Shown here in pieces: positions 47,864 through 58,135 of a DNA stretch of 64,000 bases; position 1 is the stretch's first letter, and every line of letters begins with the position of its first letter. The notes beneath the pieces are model-generated. The model made no database searches and was not told where the DNA came from. It was given only the letters and a program-made list of their open reading frames with translations. The translations under genes were made by a program, and so were the position numbers. The stretch is from Pseudomonas fluvialis (GTDB lineage Bacteria > Pseudomonadota > Gammaproteobacteria > Pseudomonadales > Pseudomonadaceae), in contig NZ_JACHLL010000002.1 of NCBI RefSeq assembly GCF_014207935.1, positions 1 to 64,000 on the forward strand. The letters run 5' to 3'.

Positions 47864-48625
47864 TCAGGCCAGCAAGCGGCGTACCCGCTCCAGGTCCTCG
47901 GGAGTGTCCACCCCGGCTGGCGGCGATTGCAGGGCATCGGCGACGTGGATACGCACGCCATGCCAGAGCGCACGCAGCTGTTCCAGACACTCGGTGTCCT
48001 CCAGCAGGCACGGCCCCCAGGCCACGAAATTGTGGAGGAAGCCCGCGCGGTAGGCATAGATGCCGATGTGCCGACGGTACGGCACGCCGGCCGGCAGTTC
48101 ATCACGGCTGCGGGCCAGGGCATCACGCGCCCAGGGCAGCGGCGCACGGCTGAAAGTCAGGGCCAGGCCATTGATGTCGCAGGAGACCTTGACCGCGTTC
48201 GGATTAAACAGCGTCTCGATGCTGTCGATCGGTTCGGCCAGGGTGGCAATGCCCGCCTCGGGATGCGCCGCCAGATTGGCAGCGACCTGATCGATAATGG
48301 CCGGTGGGATCAGCGGCTCATCGCCCTGTACGTTGACCACAATGGCGTCAGAGGCCAGTTGCAGCTGAGTGGCCACCTCGGCCAGGCGATCGGTGCCGGA
48401 GTTGTGCCCAGGATCGGTCAGCAGAACCTCCGCACCAAAGGCCTGACAGGCCTCGACAATGCGCGCATCGTCGGTGGCGATGACCACGCGGCTGGCGGCA
48501 CTTTTCTTCGCCTGCTCCCAGACATGCTGGACCATGGGCTTGCCGGCGATGTCCTGCAGCGGCTTGCCGGGCAGGCGGCTGGACGCATAGCGGGCCGGAA
48601 TGACGACGGTAAAGGCGATGCTCAT
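47864..48625 (-). CDS. kdsB: 3-deoxy-manno-octulosonate cytidylyltransferase
   Basis: 253 residues. It activates Kdo as CMP-Kdo for the lipopolysaccharide inner core. [31 protein letters not shown] is the nucleotide-binding start; [13 protein letters not shown] and [13 protein letters not shown] follow. It lies two bases downstream of the Trm112-like gene and in the same run as lpxK, which also serves LPS. Confidence 0.97.
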   Translation of the reverse strand: MSIAFTVVIPARYASSRLPGKPLQDIAGKPMVQHVWEQAKKSAASRVVIATDDARIVEACQAFGAEVLLTDPGHNSGTDRLAEVATQLQLASDAIVVNVQGDEPLIPPAIIDQVAANLAAHPEAGIATLAEPIDSIETLFNPNAVKVSCDINGLALTFSRAPLPWARDALARSRDELPAGVPYRRHIGIYAYRAGFLHNFVAWGPCLLEDTECLEQLRALWHGVRIHVADALQSPPAGVDTPEDLERVRRLLA

Positions 48626-48627
48626 GC

Positions 48628-48813
48628 TTACTTGTCCAGGCGCTCGTCGGTACTCAGGGTGCGGGCTTCGCTTTCCAGCATCACCGGAATCCCGTCGCGG
48701 ATCGGATAGGCCAGGCCGGCGCCCTTGCTGATCAGCTCGGTCTTGTCTTCGGACAGTTGCAGCGGGCCCTTGCAGACCGGACAGGCGAGGATATCGAGCA
48801 GTTTGGGATCCAT
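48628..48813 (-). CDS. ycaR: Trm112 / YcaR-like small protein
   Basis: 61 residues. It starts [24 protein letters not shown]. One CxxC (CPVC) is visible, and the second zinc pair of eukaryotic Trm112 is lacking, as in E. coli YcaR. The body [18 protein letters not shown] is the family signature. The ATG at 48813 is preceded by AAGGAA. Position lpxK-ycaR-kdsB is conserved in gammaproteobacteria; its role is not settled. Confidence 0.92.
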   Translation of the reverse strand: MDPKLLDILACPVCKGPLQLSEDKTELISKGAGLAYPIRDGIPVMLESEARTLSTDERLDK

Positions 48814-48847
48814 CGGGCGGTTCCTTGAATGAAGACGGCGGGTACGG

Positions 48848-49852
48848 TTACAGGCGTCCGGGCAGCAGGCGCTGCAGCTCCCCGTCCAGCCAGGCGATAA
48901 AGGCAGCCGATGGCTGCGCCTGCACCGCCAGGTACCACCAGTCAGGGGCGGCAAAGTGGCGGCATTTCACGGCATCTTTCTCGGTCATCACCAGTGGCAG
49001 CGGCGGCGCAAAACGCAGCAGCTCGGCACTCAGTGGCGCATGATCGGCGAACGGATGCTCGACAGGCTGCCAGTTTAACCCCTTGAGGGTGGTGAAGAAA
49101 CGCTGCGGATTGCCAATCCCGGCGACCGCATGCAGCGCCTGACCGGGCGGGAAATGGCTGAGCGAAGCGCGTTCACCATTGCCCAGGTTGACCAGTTCGG
49201 TGGGATTGAGACAAAAGGCAAAGCCCGCCGCCGAGTCAGCCGAGGCGCCGTTGAACAGACAGGCATCGACGCTCTGCAGACGCTCGACCGGCTCACGCAG
49301 CGGCCCCTCTGGCAGGCAGCGCCCATTGCCCAGGCCGCGGGCGGCATCGATCAGCACCAGTTCCAGATCACGGGCCAGACGGTAATGCTGTAGGCCGTCG
49401 TCACAGAGAATGAGGTCGAGGTCTTCTTCCGCCAGCAGCGCACGCACGGCCGCACTGCGGTCCGGGTCGATCATCAGCGCAACGCCGCTGCGCTGCACGA
49501 TCAGCAGCGGCTCATCGCCCGCCTGGCTGGCCGGCTGCTCGGCGCGTACCCGCCAGGGATAGCTCGGTGGCCGCGCGCCATAGCCGCGGCTAACCACGCC
49601 AACCTTGAGGCCAAGGCCGCGACAATGCTCGATCAACCAGAGAATCAGCGGTGTCTTGCCGGTACCGCCGACGGTGATATTGCCGACCACAATGACCGGT
49701 ACCGGTGCGCGGTAAGCCGGCTTGCGACCACTGATGAAGGCCGCGCGCTTGCCAAGCACTACCCGCCGGTACAGCGCCGACAAGGGTCTGAGCACACACA
49801 GTGCCGGATGGCCGTTGTACCAGGCCGCCAGCAGGCGATCGGCAACGGCCAT
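48848..49852 (-). CDS. lpxK: Tetraacyldisaccharide 4'-kinase
   Basis: 334 residues. It phosphorylates the lipid A precursor at 4'. An N-terminal membrane-associated segment is followed by the P-loop [22 protein letters not shown] (about 55-75), GVVSRGYGA, the metal-binding [31 protein letters not shown] and [14 protein letters not shown]. The start at ATG 49852 ([14 protein letters not shown]) is one base after the exbD stop, so it is coupled. Its place beside kdsB links LPS synthesis genes. Confidence 0.96.
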   Translation of the reverse strand: MAVADRLLAAWYNGHPALCVLRPLSALYRRVVLGKRAAFISGRKPAYRAPVPVIVVGNITVGGTGKTPLILWLIEHCRGLGLKVGVVSRGYGARPPSYPWRVRAEQPASQAGDEPLLIVQRSGVALMIDPDRSAAVRALLAEEDLDLILCDDGLQHYRLARDLELVLIDAARGLGNGRCLPEGPLREPVERLQSVDACLFNGASADSAAGFAFCLNPTELVNLGNGERASLSHFPPGQALHAVAGIGNPQRFFTTLKGLNWQPVEHPFADHAPLSAELLRFAPPLPLVMTEKDAVKCRHFAAPDWWYLAVQAQPSAAFIAWLDGELQRLLPGRL

Positions 49853-49853
49853 G

Positions 49854-50285
49854 TCAGGGCTGTTCCGCCTGCGCCTCGACCGTGGTGATGCGCAGGTGAG
49901 CAAAGCCCAGCTTGCCGGCCGCATCCATGGCGGTAATCACCGCCTGGTGCGGGGTCTTGGCATCGGCCGAGATCACCACCGGCAGGCTGTTGTCGCCCTC
50001 GGACTCTTTCTGCAGCGCGCTCATCAGGCTGGGCAGATCGCTTTTCAGCAGAGTCTGACCATTGAGCGAGTAACCGCCATCCACACCAATCAGCACTTCC
50101 AGGGTTTTCAGCTCACTGGGCTGCGGCGGCGTACCGCTGGCCGCCTCGGGCAGATCGACCTTGAGCTGGGTCTCGCGGGTAAAGGTGGTGGTGACCACGA
50201 AGAACAGCAGCAGGATGAACACCACGTCGATCAACGACGCCAGGTTGATCTCGACGTTCTCCCGCGCCTTGCGCCGGAACTTCAC
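49854..50285 (-). CDS. exbD: ExbD/TolR-family biopolymer transporter
   Basis: 143 residues. One membrane helix (about 15-37) holds the proton-relevant Asp in [18 protein letters not shown]; the periplasmic domain follows. It pairs with the ExbB-like protein upstream to energise TonB- or Tol-type processes with the proton gradient. No TonB gene is adjacent. Overlaps exbB by four bases. Confidence 0.92.
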   Translation of the reverse strand: MKFRRKARENVEINLASLIDVVFILLLFFVVTTTFTRETQLKVDLPEAASGTPPQPSELKTLEVLIGVDGGYSLNGQTLLKSDLPSLMSALQKESEGDNSLPVVISADAKTPHQAVITAMDAAGKLGFAHLRITTVEAQAEQP

Positions 50286-50950
50286 GCCTTCTTGCCCTCT
50301 TTCTTGTCCTTCTTCGCCGCCTCTGAGCTCTCGCCCATGTCGACGTCGCGATCACCTTGCAGCACTTCCACCAGCTTGATCGCTTCCTGCTCCATACCGA
50401 CCACCAGTTCATCGACGCGGCGCTGCAGGAAACGGTGGAAGAACAGTGCCGGAATGGCAACGAAAAGACCGGCTGCCGTGGTGATCAGCGCTTTGGCAAT
50501 ACCACCGGCCAGCACCGAGGCATTGGCCATGTTGCTGCCCATGAAGGCACTGAAGATGTCAATCATGCCCAGCACCGTACCCAGCAGACCGAGCAGCGGT
50601 GCGATACCGGCGATGGTGCCGAGTGCATTGAGGTAGCGCTCCAGCTCATGCACCACACGAGCCGCAGCCTCTTCGATGCACTCTTTCATGATCTCGCGAC
50701 CATGCTTGGAGTTGGCCAGACCGGCCGCGAGGATCTCGCCCAGCGGCGAGCTGGCACGCAGCTCCTTGAGTTTCTGGCTGTTGAGCTGTTTGTCCTTGAT
50801 CCACAACCACACCTGACCGAGCAGGTGGCTGGGGGTAATGCGCGCCGGGCGCAAGGTCCACAGACGTTCGGCAATGATGCCGGCTGCGGCGATCGAACAC
50901 AGGATGATCGGCAGCATCATCCAGCCACCAGCTTTAACCAGCTCCCACAC
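50282..50950 (-). CDS. exbB: ExbB/TolQ-family proton channel protein
   Basis: 222 residues with three membrane helices (about 10-28, 110-135 and 155-180). It holds the family signature LGTIAGIAPLLGLLGTVLGMIDIFSAF and GGIAKALITTAAGLFVAIPALFFHRFL. The C-terminal tail is long, charged and Lys-rich (SSEAAKKDKKEGKK). GTG start at 50950 with AGGGGA about ten bases upstream. First gene of exbB-exbD-lpxK-ycaR-kdsB, as in other Pseudomonas. Confidence 0.92.
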   Translation of the reverse strand: MWELVKAGGWMMLPIILCSIAAAGIIAERLWTLRPARITPSHLLGQVWLWIKDKQLNSQKLKELRASSPLGEILAAGLANSKHGREIMKECIEEAAARVVHELERYLNALGTIAGIAPLLGLLGTVLGMIDIFSAFMGSNMANASVLAGGIAKALITTAAGLFVAIPALFFHRFLQRRVDELVVGMEQEAIKLVEVLQGDRDVDMGESSEAAKKDKKEGKKA

Positions 50951-51080
50951 GGTGTGAATTCCCCTAGATCAAGCACAACGTTTTTTATTGGATGACCGGC
51001 GGCCACAAGCCTCAGCGACAGCGCGCGATCTGGGCAGAGAGACTATCACAGAGCCCTTGGCGCGCCGACGGCCTTCGTTC

Positions 51081-53297
51081 TCATTTTTCCTGCCAGAAGC
51101 CACCCTGCTGCCGCCAATGCAGCGCCGGCCGCTGCGCACCCAGTTCAATACGTATGGCGCCTTGCTGCGCGGTGTCGTGCACCTTTGCACCGGCCTCCCG
51201 ATAACGCGCCAGCACCTCGGCATGGGGATGGTCGAAGGGGTTGTAGCGGCCTCGGGCCACTAGGACATGACGCGGTCGTGTCGCCGCCACAAATGCAGGG
51301 GAAGAGGAAGTGCGACTGCCATGATGCGGCGCCAGCAGCCAGTCCACGCGGATACCTGGGTGAACCTTGAGCCACTGCTGTTCAGCCGCGCTATCCATGT
51401 CACCGGTCAGCAGCAGACGTTCACCGGCGGCCTCGATGAGCAGGACACAGGAGGCACTGTTGCCCTCTCCCGCCGCCCACTGCCACTGACTGAACTGCAC
51501 GGCATCCCAGCGCCACTGACGCGTCTGACAGCGCTGTGCGCCCCAGCTGACTGGCAACTGGCTGGGCTCGCCGCTGACCACCTTCTTAACCGGAAAAGCA
51601 TCCAGCAGTGCCTGCGCACCGCCGATATGGTCGCGGTCGGCATGACTGAGCAGCAGCTGATCGAACTGGCGCACCCCCAGATAACGCAGGCTGGGCAGCA
51701 CAATCCGCGCCCCACTGTCGAAGCCCGGCACGGCGGGCCCGGCGTCATACAGCAGCGCATGTTCGCGGGTGCGCACCAGCACGGCCAGCCCCTGGCCGAC
51801 ATCCAGCAGCCAGACCTGTGCCTGTCCCACCGGAGACAGCGTTGTCGGCGGCCAAAGCAGCGGCAGGCAGAGGAGCGCACCGGGCAACCGCACAGGCAAG
51901 CCGCCAGGCAGCGACACACAGGCGACGCCGAGCAGCGCCAGCAGTACCGCCCAGCCCGAAACGGAGGGGGCGTACCAGGGTGCAATCCAGCCGGAGATGA
52001 CCTGCAGCAGCCAGAACAGACCGTGCAGCGAGGCCCCGGCCAGCCACAGCAATCCCTCGCCGAGCAGCGGAACCGGCAGACAGAGCGTTCCCAGCAGCGC
52101 CAGAGGCACACTGACAAAACTGACCCAGGGCACCGCCAGCAGATTGGCCAGCGGCGCACTCAAGCTTTGCGGCAGCCCTAGCACCAGCAGGACCGGCAAC
52201 AGGCCCAGGGTCAGCAGCCACTGTGGACGCCAGAGCAGCTGCCAGAACGAATAACCGCCCAGTCGGCCGGCCAACCCCCAGATCAGCCAGCCCACCGCGC
52301 CGAACGACAGCCAAAAGCCGGCCTGCAAACTGGCCAGCGGCTGCCAGAGCAGTACCAGCAGCATCGCCAGCAGCCAGCCATCCCAGACCCGCAACTGGCG
52401 AAAGCGCCAGCGCCACAGCAGGATCAGCGCCAGCATCACCAGGGCACGCTGCACCGGCACTTCCAGGCCCGCGAGGACGCCATACCCCAGGGCCGCCAGC
52501 CAGGCACAGAGACAGGCCAGCCCGAGCCAGGGCCAACCCGTCGGCCACCAGCCAAGACGCGCCAGCCCGGCGATCAGGGCATACACCAACGCCGCCAGCA
52601 GCATCACATGCTGACCGGAAATCACCAGCAGATGCACCGTACCGGTCGCCTGGAGCACCTGCCAGTCGGCCTCACTCAGGCCACTGTCATCGCCCAGCAC
52701 CAGCGCCGCTACCGCGCCCTCCCGGCCCGTAGCGGCGTGACTGAGCAGGCTCTGACGCAGCTGTTCGCGCCAGCCTGCCAGCGGCACAGCGGACAGGCGT
52801 TGTCCGGCCTTGACCGAGCCCAGCGCGCCTATGCCTTGGGCGGTCAGCCAGGCCTCGTAGTCAAACCCCTGAGGATTGCTCATGCCCACCGGCCGACGTA
52901 GCTTCACCGCCAGCCGCCAGCGCTCACCCGCACGCACCTCGGGGGCATCGCGCCAACTCAGGCGCAGGGTGGTCGGCAGCGAGGCACGGCGGGTTGTGGC
53001 GTTTTCCAGCTGAAAACTGAGCAGACCCTCGCGTCGTTCAGGCAGACCGCTGACCTGCCCCTCCACCCACAGAGTGCGGCCATCCAGCGCCGGGTCCAGG
53101 CGGTCGGCCAATACCCCATGGGCTAGCAGCACCGACCAGCAGAACCCAAGAATAAAAAGCCCCAGCCAGTACAGTCGGTAAGGCAGCAGCATGAGCGCCA
53201 CGACCAGCAGCGGCAGCAGCCAACCCAGTGGCGGCAGTTCGCCCAAGCCGCGCAGGCTGAGCAAACCGGCAATCAGCGCCAGCATCCCTGTGCGCAT
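51081..53297 (-). CDS. comEC: DNA uptake channel protein ComEC/Rec2
   Basis: 738 residues. Inner-membrane channel for single-stranded DNA in natural transformation. N-terminal helices, an OB-like domain (about 60-170, LDPALDGRTLWVEGQVSGLPERREG), the competence domain with several helices (about 185-460; GDDSGLSEADWQVLQATGTVHLLVISGQHVMLLA), and a C-terminal metallo-beta-lactamase domain with VGQGLAVLVRT, SHADRDHIGGAQALL and LLAPHHGSRTSS. The domain set is complete. ATG 53297 was preferred over the TTG two codons upstream. It runs toward exbB with about 130 bases between. Confidence 0.94.
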   Translation of the reverse strand: MRTGMLALIAGLLSLRGLGELPPLGWLLPLLVVALMLLPYRLYWLGLFILGFCWSVLLAHGVLADRLDPALDGRTLWVEGQVSGLPERREGLLSFQLENATTRRASLPTTLRLSWRDAPEVRAGERWRLAVKLRRPVGMSNPQGFDYEAWLTAQGIGALGSVKAGQRLSAVPLAGWREQLRQSLLSHAATGREGAVAALVLGDDSGLSEADWQVLQATGTVHLLVISGQHVMLLAALVYALIAGLARLGWWPTGWPWLGLACLCAWLAALGYGVLAGLEVPVQRALVMLALILLWRWRFRQLRVWDGWLLAMLLVLLWQPLASLQAGFWLSFGAVGWLIWGLAGRLGGYSFWQLLWRPQWLLTLGLLPVLLVLGLPQSLSAPLANLLAVPWVSFVSVPLALLGTLCLPVPLLGEGLLWLAGASLHGLFWLLQVISGWIAPWYAPSVSGWAVLLALLGVACVSLPGGLPVRLPGALLCLPLLWPPTTLSPVGQAQVWLLDVGQGLAVLVRTREHALLYDAGPAVPGFDSGARIVLPSLRYLGVRQFDQLLLSHADRDHIGGAQALLDAFPVKKVVSGEPSQLPVSWGAQRCQTRQWRWDAVQFSQWQWAAGEGNSASCVLLIEAAGERLLLTGDMDSAAEQQWLKVHPGIRVDWLLAPHHGSRTSSSPAFVAATRPRHVLVARGRYNPFDHPHAEVLARYREAGAKVHDTAQQGAIRIELGAQRPALHWRQQGGFWQEK

Positions 53298-53406
53298 CGG
53301 CAATCATCCCTGTGGCCAGTCAGGCCTGCGCCCTGTCACACCTTGTGACAGCCAGCGTCATGACCTGCATGCATAATAGCCGGCGGTTTTCGCCACGAGC
53401 CCGGCC

Positions 53407-53947
53407 ATGCCCCGTCACCTGATCAAACGCTATATGCCCAACCCGGACAGCATCCGCGAACACAAGTCGCTGCGCTTTCTCGGCCCCCCTGCTGCATGAC
53501 CCCAACCTCTGGCACCTCAACCGCCACTCGGTAGCCCGCGCAATGGCCGCCGGCCTGTTCGCGGCTTTCATCCCCATGCCCATGCAGATGCTGCTGGCCG
53601 CCTTCCTCGCCGTCTGGCTACGCGGCAACCTGCCGATCGCCGTGGGTCTGGTATGGCTGACCAACCCCATCACCATGCCGCCGATCTTCTACTGCACCTA
53701 CCAGTTAGGGGCCTGGCTGATGGACGTTGCGCCGCGCAGCCTGCCGGACGAGCTAACCTGGGCCTGGATCACCGATGAACTGAGTACCCTGTGGCAACCC
53801 TTCCTGCTGGGCTCGGTGATCACAGGACTTGTCAGCGCCGCTGTGTGCTTTTTCCTCACCCACTGGCTGTGGCACCTGCATGTGGCGCACAGCTGGCGCA
53901 AACGCTGCGCGCAGCGGCGTCAGCAGCATGAAAAAAGCCAGCAGTAG
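53407..53947 (+). pseudogene. DUF2062 family membrane protein gene with a frameshift
   Basis: The ATG at 53407 opens MPRHLIKRYMPNPDSIRE and runs to HKSLRFLG, then stops at TGA 53497-53499. From about 53487 the family sequence resumes in another frame: LLHDPNLWHLNRHSVARAMA, followed by GLFAAFIPMPMQMLLAAFLAVWLRGNLPIAVG and the rest of DUF2062. A run of six C at 53484-53489 sits at the break; with five C one frame of 179 residues would be restored, and the length of 541 is exactly one base over a multiple of three. Either a real mutation or a sequencing error. An intact in-frame remnant could start at ATG 53543. Confidence 0.85.
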
Positions 53948-53958
53948 CTGGCTTTTTT
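53931..53958. terminator. Bidirectional terminator between DUF2062 gene and lolE
   Basis: AAAAAAGCCAGC, a four-base loop and its exact complement. The TAG stop of the plus-strand gene lies in the loop and arm. Confidence 0.87.
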
Positions 53959-53973
53959 CTTACCCCGACAGGC

Positions 53974-55218
53974 TCATTCGTAACGCAGCGCTTCGGCTGG
54001 CTGGGTACGTGAGGCCCGCAGCGCCGGGTAGAGGGTCGCGAGAAAACTCATCAGCAGCGCCGCGCTGCAGATCAGCAGCACATCGCCAGTCTGCAGGTCG
54101 GAGGGCAGTGAGCTGACGTAATAAGCATCCGACGTGAACACATGGCTGCCCAGCAACTGCTCGAACTTGAGCACCCACTGGCTGATGTTCAGTGCACCGA
54201 TCACGCCGAGCACACCGCCAATCAGTGTGCCGATCACGCCGATCACCGAACCCTGCACCATGAACACCGCCATGATCTGCCGCGGCGTGGCGCCCAGCGT
54301 GCGCAAAATGGCGATATCAGTGCGTTTGTCGGTCACCACCATGATCAGGGTGGCAATGATGTTGAAGGCCGCCACCGCGATGATCAGCAGCAGGAGCAGG
54401 CCGATCATGGTCTTCTCCATCTTCATGGCGCTGAACAGGCCACCCTGGGTGTGGGTCCAGTCGTCCGCCTTGAAGCCCAGGCCCAGCTGCGCCGCCAACT
54501 GCTGGGAAACCTGCGGTGCCTGATACAGATCGCGCAGCTGCAGACGAACGCCACGCACCTGCTCGGGCTGCCAGCGCTGCAGGCTGGCGGCATCGGCGAC
54601 ATGGATCATCGCGAGGCTGCCATCCAGCTCGGCACCGACCTTGAATATGCCGACCACGGTGAAGCGCTGCAGCCTCGGCGTGATGCCGGCGGCGCCCGTG
54701 GACGCCTCCGGTACGATCAGGGTCAGGTTGTCACCCACCGAAACGCGAAAGCGCCGCGCGGTCAGGTCGCCAATGACGATGCCCTGCTCACCGGCCACCA
54801 GGTTCTCGAGTTTGCCGCGCACCAGATGACGGGCGACGATCGAGACCTTGGCCTCTTCGGCCGGCAGCACGCCATCGATCTGCACCGGCTGCATCATGCC
54901 GCGGAACGACAGCATGCCGTCCAGCTGGGTCAGCGGCGCCACGCCGATCACCTGCGGGTGCTGCGCGGCAGTCGCCGCCACCGCCCGCCAGTCATCCAGC
55001 GGCTGCACGCCGTTGAGGCTGGCATGCGGCACCATGCCGAGGATGCGCGAACTCATTTCCTTCTGGAAACCGTTCATCACCGACAGCACCAGGATCATCG
55101 CCAGCACGCCGAGCGACAGGCCGATCATCGACGTCAGCGAAATGAAGGAGATGAACTGGTTGCGCCGCTTGGCCCGGGTGTAGCGCAGACCGATATAGAT
55201 CGCCAGGGGTCTGAACAT
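53974..55218 (-). CDS. lolE: Lipoprotein-releasing ABC transporter permease LolE
   Basis: 414 residues. With LolC and LolD it takes mature lipoproteins out of the inner membrane and hands them to LolA. Helix 1 (about 25-48), a large periplasmic domain (about 50-265), then three helices (about 270-295, 315-350, 375-400). It has the MacB/FtsX-like C-terminal pattern [30 protein letters not shown] and the ending [16 protein letters not shown]. Start at ATG 55218 (MFRPLAIYIGLRYTRAKRRNQF). LolE versus LolC is assigned by gene order C-D-E. Confidence 0.9.
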   Translation of the reverse strand: MFRPLAIYIGLRYTRAKRRNQFISFISLTSMIGLSLGVLAMILVLSVMNGFQKEMSSRILGMVPHASLNGVQPLDDWRAVAATAAQHPQVIGVAPLTQLDGMLSFRGMMQPVQIDGVLPAEEAKVSIVARHLVRGKLENLVAGEQGIVIGDLTARRFRVSVGDNLTLIVPEASTGAAGITPRLQRFTVVGIFKVGAELDGSLAMIHVADAASLQRWQPEQVRGVRLQLRDLYQAPQVSQQLAAQLGLGFKADDWTHTQGGLFSAMKMEKTMIGLLLLLIIAVAAFNIIATLIMVVTDKRTDIAILRTLGATPRQIMAVFMVQGSVIGVIGTLIGGVLGVIGALNISQWVLKFEQLLGSHVFTSDAYYVSSLPSDLQTGDVLLICSAALLMSFLATLYPALRASRTQPAEALRYE

Positions 55219-55225
55219 GGTCTGA

Positions 55226-55909
55226 TCAGGCCGCCACCAGGCGACCCTCCTCCAGGCGCAGGACACGATCCATCTGCCGCGCCAGGTTCATGTCGTGGGT
55301 CACCACCAGAAAGGCTGTGCGCAGCGACTGAGCCAGCTCGTGCATCAGCTCCTGAATGCCCTGAGCCGTGTGCTGATCGAGGTTGCCGGTCGGCTCATCG
55401 AGCAGCACCAGTTGCGGCTGATTGACCAGAGCGCGGGCAATCGCCACGCGCTGGCGTTCGCCACCGGAGAGTTCGGCCGGCTTGTGCGACAGGCGATGGC
55501 CCAGGCCGACCCGCTCCAGCAAGGCCGTGGCGCGCTGACGGGCCTCGGCGATCGGCGTGCGGCCGATCAGCAGCGGCATGCAGACGTTTTCCAGAGCACT
55601 GAACTCCGGCAGCAGGTGGTGGAACTGGTAGACGAAGCCCAGCGCACGGTTGCGCAGCATGCCGCGCGCCGTTTCGCTGAGCGCCGAAAGCTCCTCGCCG
55701 GCCAGCCAGACACTGCCCTCACTGGGCACGTCGAGGCCGCCGAGCATGTTCAGCAGGGTACTTTTCCCCGAACCGGACGAGCCGACGATGGCCACGCGCT
55801 CGCCGGCATGCAGCTCCAGCTCGACCCCGGCCAGCACCTGTACCGACTGCGGGCCTTCCTCGTAGGACTTGCCCAGGTTGCGACAGCTCAGAACCGCCTT
55901 ATCACTCAT
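55226..55909 (-). CDS. lolD: Lipoprotein-releasing ABC ATPase LolD
   Basis: 227 residues. Walker [18 protein letters not shown]-loop [17 protein letters not shown], signature [15 protein letters not shown], Walker [14 protein letters not shown]-loop VVTHDMNLA. The start [19 protein letters not shown] at 55909 overlaps the lolC stop by eight bases. It is the energising subunit for the LolC/LolE pair. Confidence 0.96.
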   Translation of the reverse strand: MSDKAVLSCRNLGKSYEEGPQSVQVLAGVELELHAGERVAIVGSSGSGKSTLLNMLGGLDVPSEGSVWLAGEELSALSETARGMLRNRALGFVYQFHHLLPEFSALENVCMPLLIGRTPIAEARQRATALLERVGLGHRLSHKPAELSGGERQRVAIARALVNQPQLVLLDEPTGNLDQHTAQGIQELMHELAQSLRTAFLVVTHDMNLARQMDRVLRLEEGRLVAA

Positions 55910-57164
55910 AACGCAAAGCCTCCGCAGGCTGCGTGCGCGAGGCACGCCAGGCCGGATACAGGGTCGCCAGGAAACTCAGCAGCAGTGCCGCGCCACAGAT
56001 CAGCAGCACATCCTGAGCCATCACCTGGGACGGCAGATAATCGATGAAATAAACGTCGGAATTGAGAAACTGGTGGCCCAGCGCGCCTTCCAGCCAGCGC
56101 ACGGCGGCACTCACATTCAGCGCCGCGAGAATGCCCAGCACGCAGCCGATGGCAGTGCCGATCACGCCGATCACCGTGCCCTGGACCATGAAGATGGCGA
56201 GGATCTGCCGCGGCGTGGCGCCCAGGGTGCGCAGAATGGCGATGTCCGAACGTTTGTCGTTGACCACCATGATCAGCGTGGAAATGATGTTGAAGGCTGC
56301 CACCGCAATGATCAGCAGCAGCAACATGCCGATCATCGACTTCTCCATGCGGATGGCCTGGTACAGATTGCCGTGGCTGCGCGTCCAGTCACTGGCGTAA
56401 TAGTCGTAATCCTTGTTCGAGCGATCCCGCACCAGCTCCCAGGCCAGCTGCGGGGCCTGGAACAGGTCGTGCAGCTTCAGGCGCAGGCCCTGCACATGAT
56501 CAGGCTTCCAGCGGTGCAGGCGGCCAGCATCGGCTATATGCACCAGACCGAGATAGCCATCCAGCTCGCCGGCGCCCACGTGGAACAGCCCGACCACGGT
56601 GAAGCGCTTCATCCGCGGGAAGACGCCGGCAGGTGTCACCGCCACATCCGGCGCGATGAAGGTGACCTTGTCGCCGATCTTCACGCCCAGGTTGTTGGCC
56701 GCCTTGTCGCCGATGACGATGCCGAACTCACCGGGCTGCAGGCTGGCCAAGCGGCCCTGCTCGGGCAGAAAGAAGCGCGAGATGATCGACACGCGGTCTT
56801 CCAGCTCGGGCTGCACACCATTGAGCAGCACCTTCTGCACCACGCCGTTATTGCTCAGCAGGCCACGCAACTGAATGAACGGGGCTACTGCGGCGACTTC
56901 CGGACGGGCGCTCAGTTCGTCGCTGAGTTCATGCCAGTTGCCCAGCGGCTGATAGGCCTCCAGAGTGGCGTGCGGCACCATGCCGAGCACCTTCTGCTGC
57001 ATTTCACGGTCGAAGCCGTTCATCACCGACAGCACCAGAATCATCACCAGCACGCCCAGGGCGAGGCCGATGATCGAGGTCAGCGAGATGAAGGATATGA
57101 AGTGGCTGCGACGGCGGGCACGGGTATAGCGGCTGCCGATGAAAACGGGAAAGGGTCTGAACAT
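55902..57164 (-). CDS. lolC: Lipoprotein-releasing ABC transporter permease LolC
   Basis: 420 residues, a paralogue of the downstream lolE product with the same architecture: helix 1 at about 25-48 ([26 protein letters not shown]), a periplasmic domain and three C-terminal helices, ending [16 protein letters not shown]. The periplasmic domain of LolC binds LolA in E. coli through a hook; I cannot verify the hook residues here. First gene of lolCDE. Divergent from the PilZ-domain gene. Confidence 0.9.
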   Translation of the reverse strand: MFRPFPVFIGSRYTRARRRSHFISFISLTSIIGLALGVLVMILVLSVMNGFDREMQQKVLGMVPHATLEAYQPLGNWHELSDELSARPEVAAVAPFIQLRGLLSNNGVVQKVLLNGVQPELEDRVSIISRFFLPEQGRLASLQPGEFGIVIGDKAANNLGVKIGDKVTFIAPDVAVTPAGVFPRMKRFTVVGLFHVGAGELDGYLGLVHIADAGRLHRWKPDHVQGLRLKLHDLFQAPQLAWELVRDRSNKDYDYYASDWTRSHGNLYQAIRMEKSMIGMLLLLIIAVAAFNIISTLIMVVNDKRSDIAILRTLGATPRQILAIFMVQGTVIGVIGTAIGCVLGILAALNVSAAVRWLEGALGHQFLNSDVYFIDYLPSQVMAQDVLLICGAALLLSFLATLYPAWRASRTQPAEALRYE

Positions 57165-57257
57165 GTCGGCCTGAAATACGGAGGGGAAAACGTCCTTGTG
57201 GCGGGGCTTGGCTGGCAGCGTTTACACTCAGACCATCGCTACCAGTCGGGGTTCGCC

Positions 57258-57842
57258 ATGTCGACACCAGACGCGGATGACCGCCGCGAATACTACCGTA
57301 TCGAAGATACGATCGCACTGGAATTTCACCCCCTGAGCGGCCCCGAGGCACTGGCTCAGGATGTGCTGCACGACCCGTCGCCGCTGTTCAATCTGCTCAG
57401 CGAACTGCACCTGCTGGATTACGAGTCGCAGCACCTGCAACGGCAGATCAGCGGCCGTGACCGCACCCTGGCCGACTACCTGAAAATCATCAACAAGCGC
57501 ATCGACCTGCTCGGCCAGGCCATGGCCCAGGGCCTGCTGCGCGAGATCGGCGCCCCGCGCAGGGTCAGCCTGTCCGAGGGTGGCATCAGTTTTCCCAGCA
57601 GCCAGAGCGCCGAGATCGGCAGCCATGTCGCCCTGAAGATGGTCCTGATGCCGCAGGCCCTCGGCCTGCTGCTGCGCGCGCAGATTGCCCACTGCCGACT
57701 TCGCGAGGATGGCAGTTACGAGATCGGCGCCGAGTTCGAGGCACTGACCGATACCCAGCGCCAGTTGCTGGCCCGGCACATTCTGCAGAAGCAGGCGCTG
57801 GAGCGGCGCCAGGCCCGCGAACAGGACCACGAGCAACCATGA
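57258..57842 (+). CDS. PilZ-domain protein, probable c-di-GMP receptor
   Basis: 194 residues. The N-terminal RREYYRIEDTIALEF carries the RxxxR motif, and RVSLSEGGISFPSSQ supplies the partner (D/N/S)xSxxG loop, so c-di-GMP binding is plausible. The two motifs are separated by about 90 residues of helical sequence (LHLLDYESQHLQRQISGRDRTLADYLKIINKRID), longer than in a minimal PilZ domain, as in the cyclic-diguanylate receptor group with an inserted helical region. Operon with the two genes downstream. Confidence 0.85.
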   Translation: MSTPDADDRREYYRIEDTIALEFHPLSGPEALAQDVLHDPSPLFNLLSELHLLDYESQHLQRQISGRDRTLADYLKIINKRIDLLGQAMAQGLLREIGAPRRVSLSEGGISFPSSQSAEIGSHVALKMVLMPQALGLLLRAQIAHCRLREDGSYEIGAEFEALTDTQRQLLARHILQKQALERRQAREQDHEQP

Positions 57843-58135
57843 GAACCCTTGGACTCGCCCTGTTGCTGGTCACGACGCTGTCGATCCAGGCGCAGACCTT
57901 GGAAATCCCGCTCGGTGAGCAAGGCGATCCGCAGCTGACCCAGCTGCCGCAAACCGGTGAATCCCGGCGTAGCGTGCTGGAGCGCTTCGGCCTGGCCGAT
58001 GAGGAGCATGCCCCCGTCGGTCAGCCGCCCATTACCCGCTGGGACTACCGCGAATTCAGTGTGTATTTCGAATACGACCACGTGGTGAACAGCGTTCGCC
58101 ACCACCGTCCCCAGTACCTGAAGGAACAACCATGA
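57839..58135 (+). CDS. Small secreted protein of unknown function
   Basis: 98 residues. Signal peptide MRTLGLALLLVTTLSIQAQT, with cleavage probably after AQA. The mature part has PQTGESRRSVLERFGLADEEHAPVGQPPITRWDYREFSVYFEYDHVVNSVRHH, a short conserved-looking domain with an outer SmpA/BamE-like ring (GxSRxxVxxxFG followed by I.RWDY..F.VYFE), though I am not certain of that link. It overlaps the PilZ gene (ATGA) and the phosphodiesterase (ATGA), so all three are coupled. Confidence 0.78.
   Translation: MRTLGLALLLVTTLSIQAQTLEIPLGEQGDPQLTQLPQTGESRRSVLERFGLADEEHAPVGQPPITRWDYREFSVYFEYDHVVNSVRHHRPQYLKEQP

Noticed and set aside
53407..53947. Programmed frameshift in the DUF2062 gene
   Set aside because: The run of six C is not a known slippery site with a stimulatory element, and related genes are read in one frame. 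A mutation or sequencing error is simpler.
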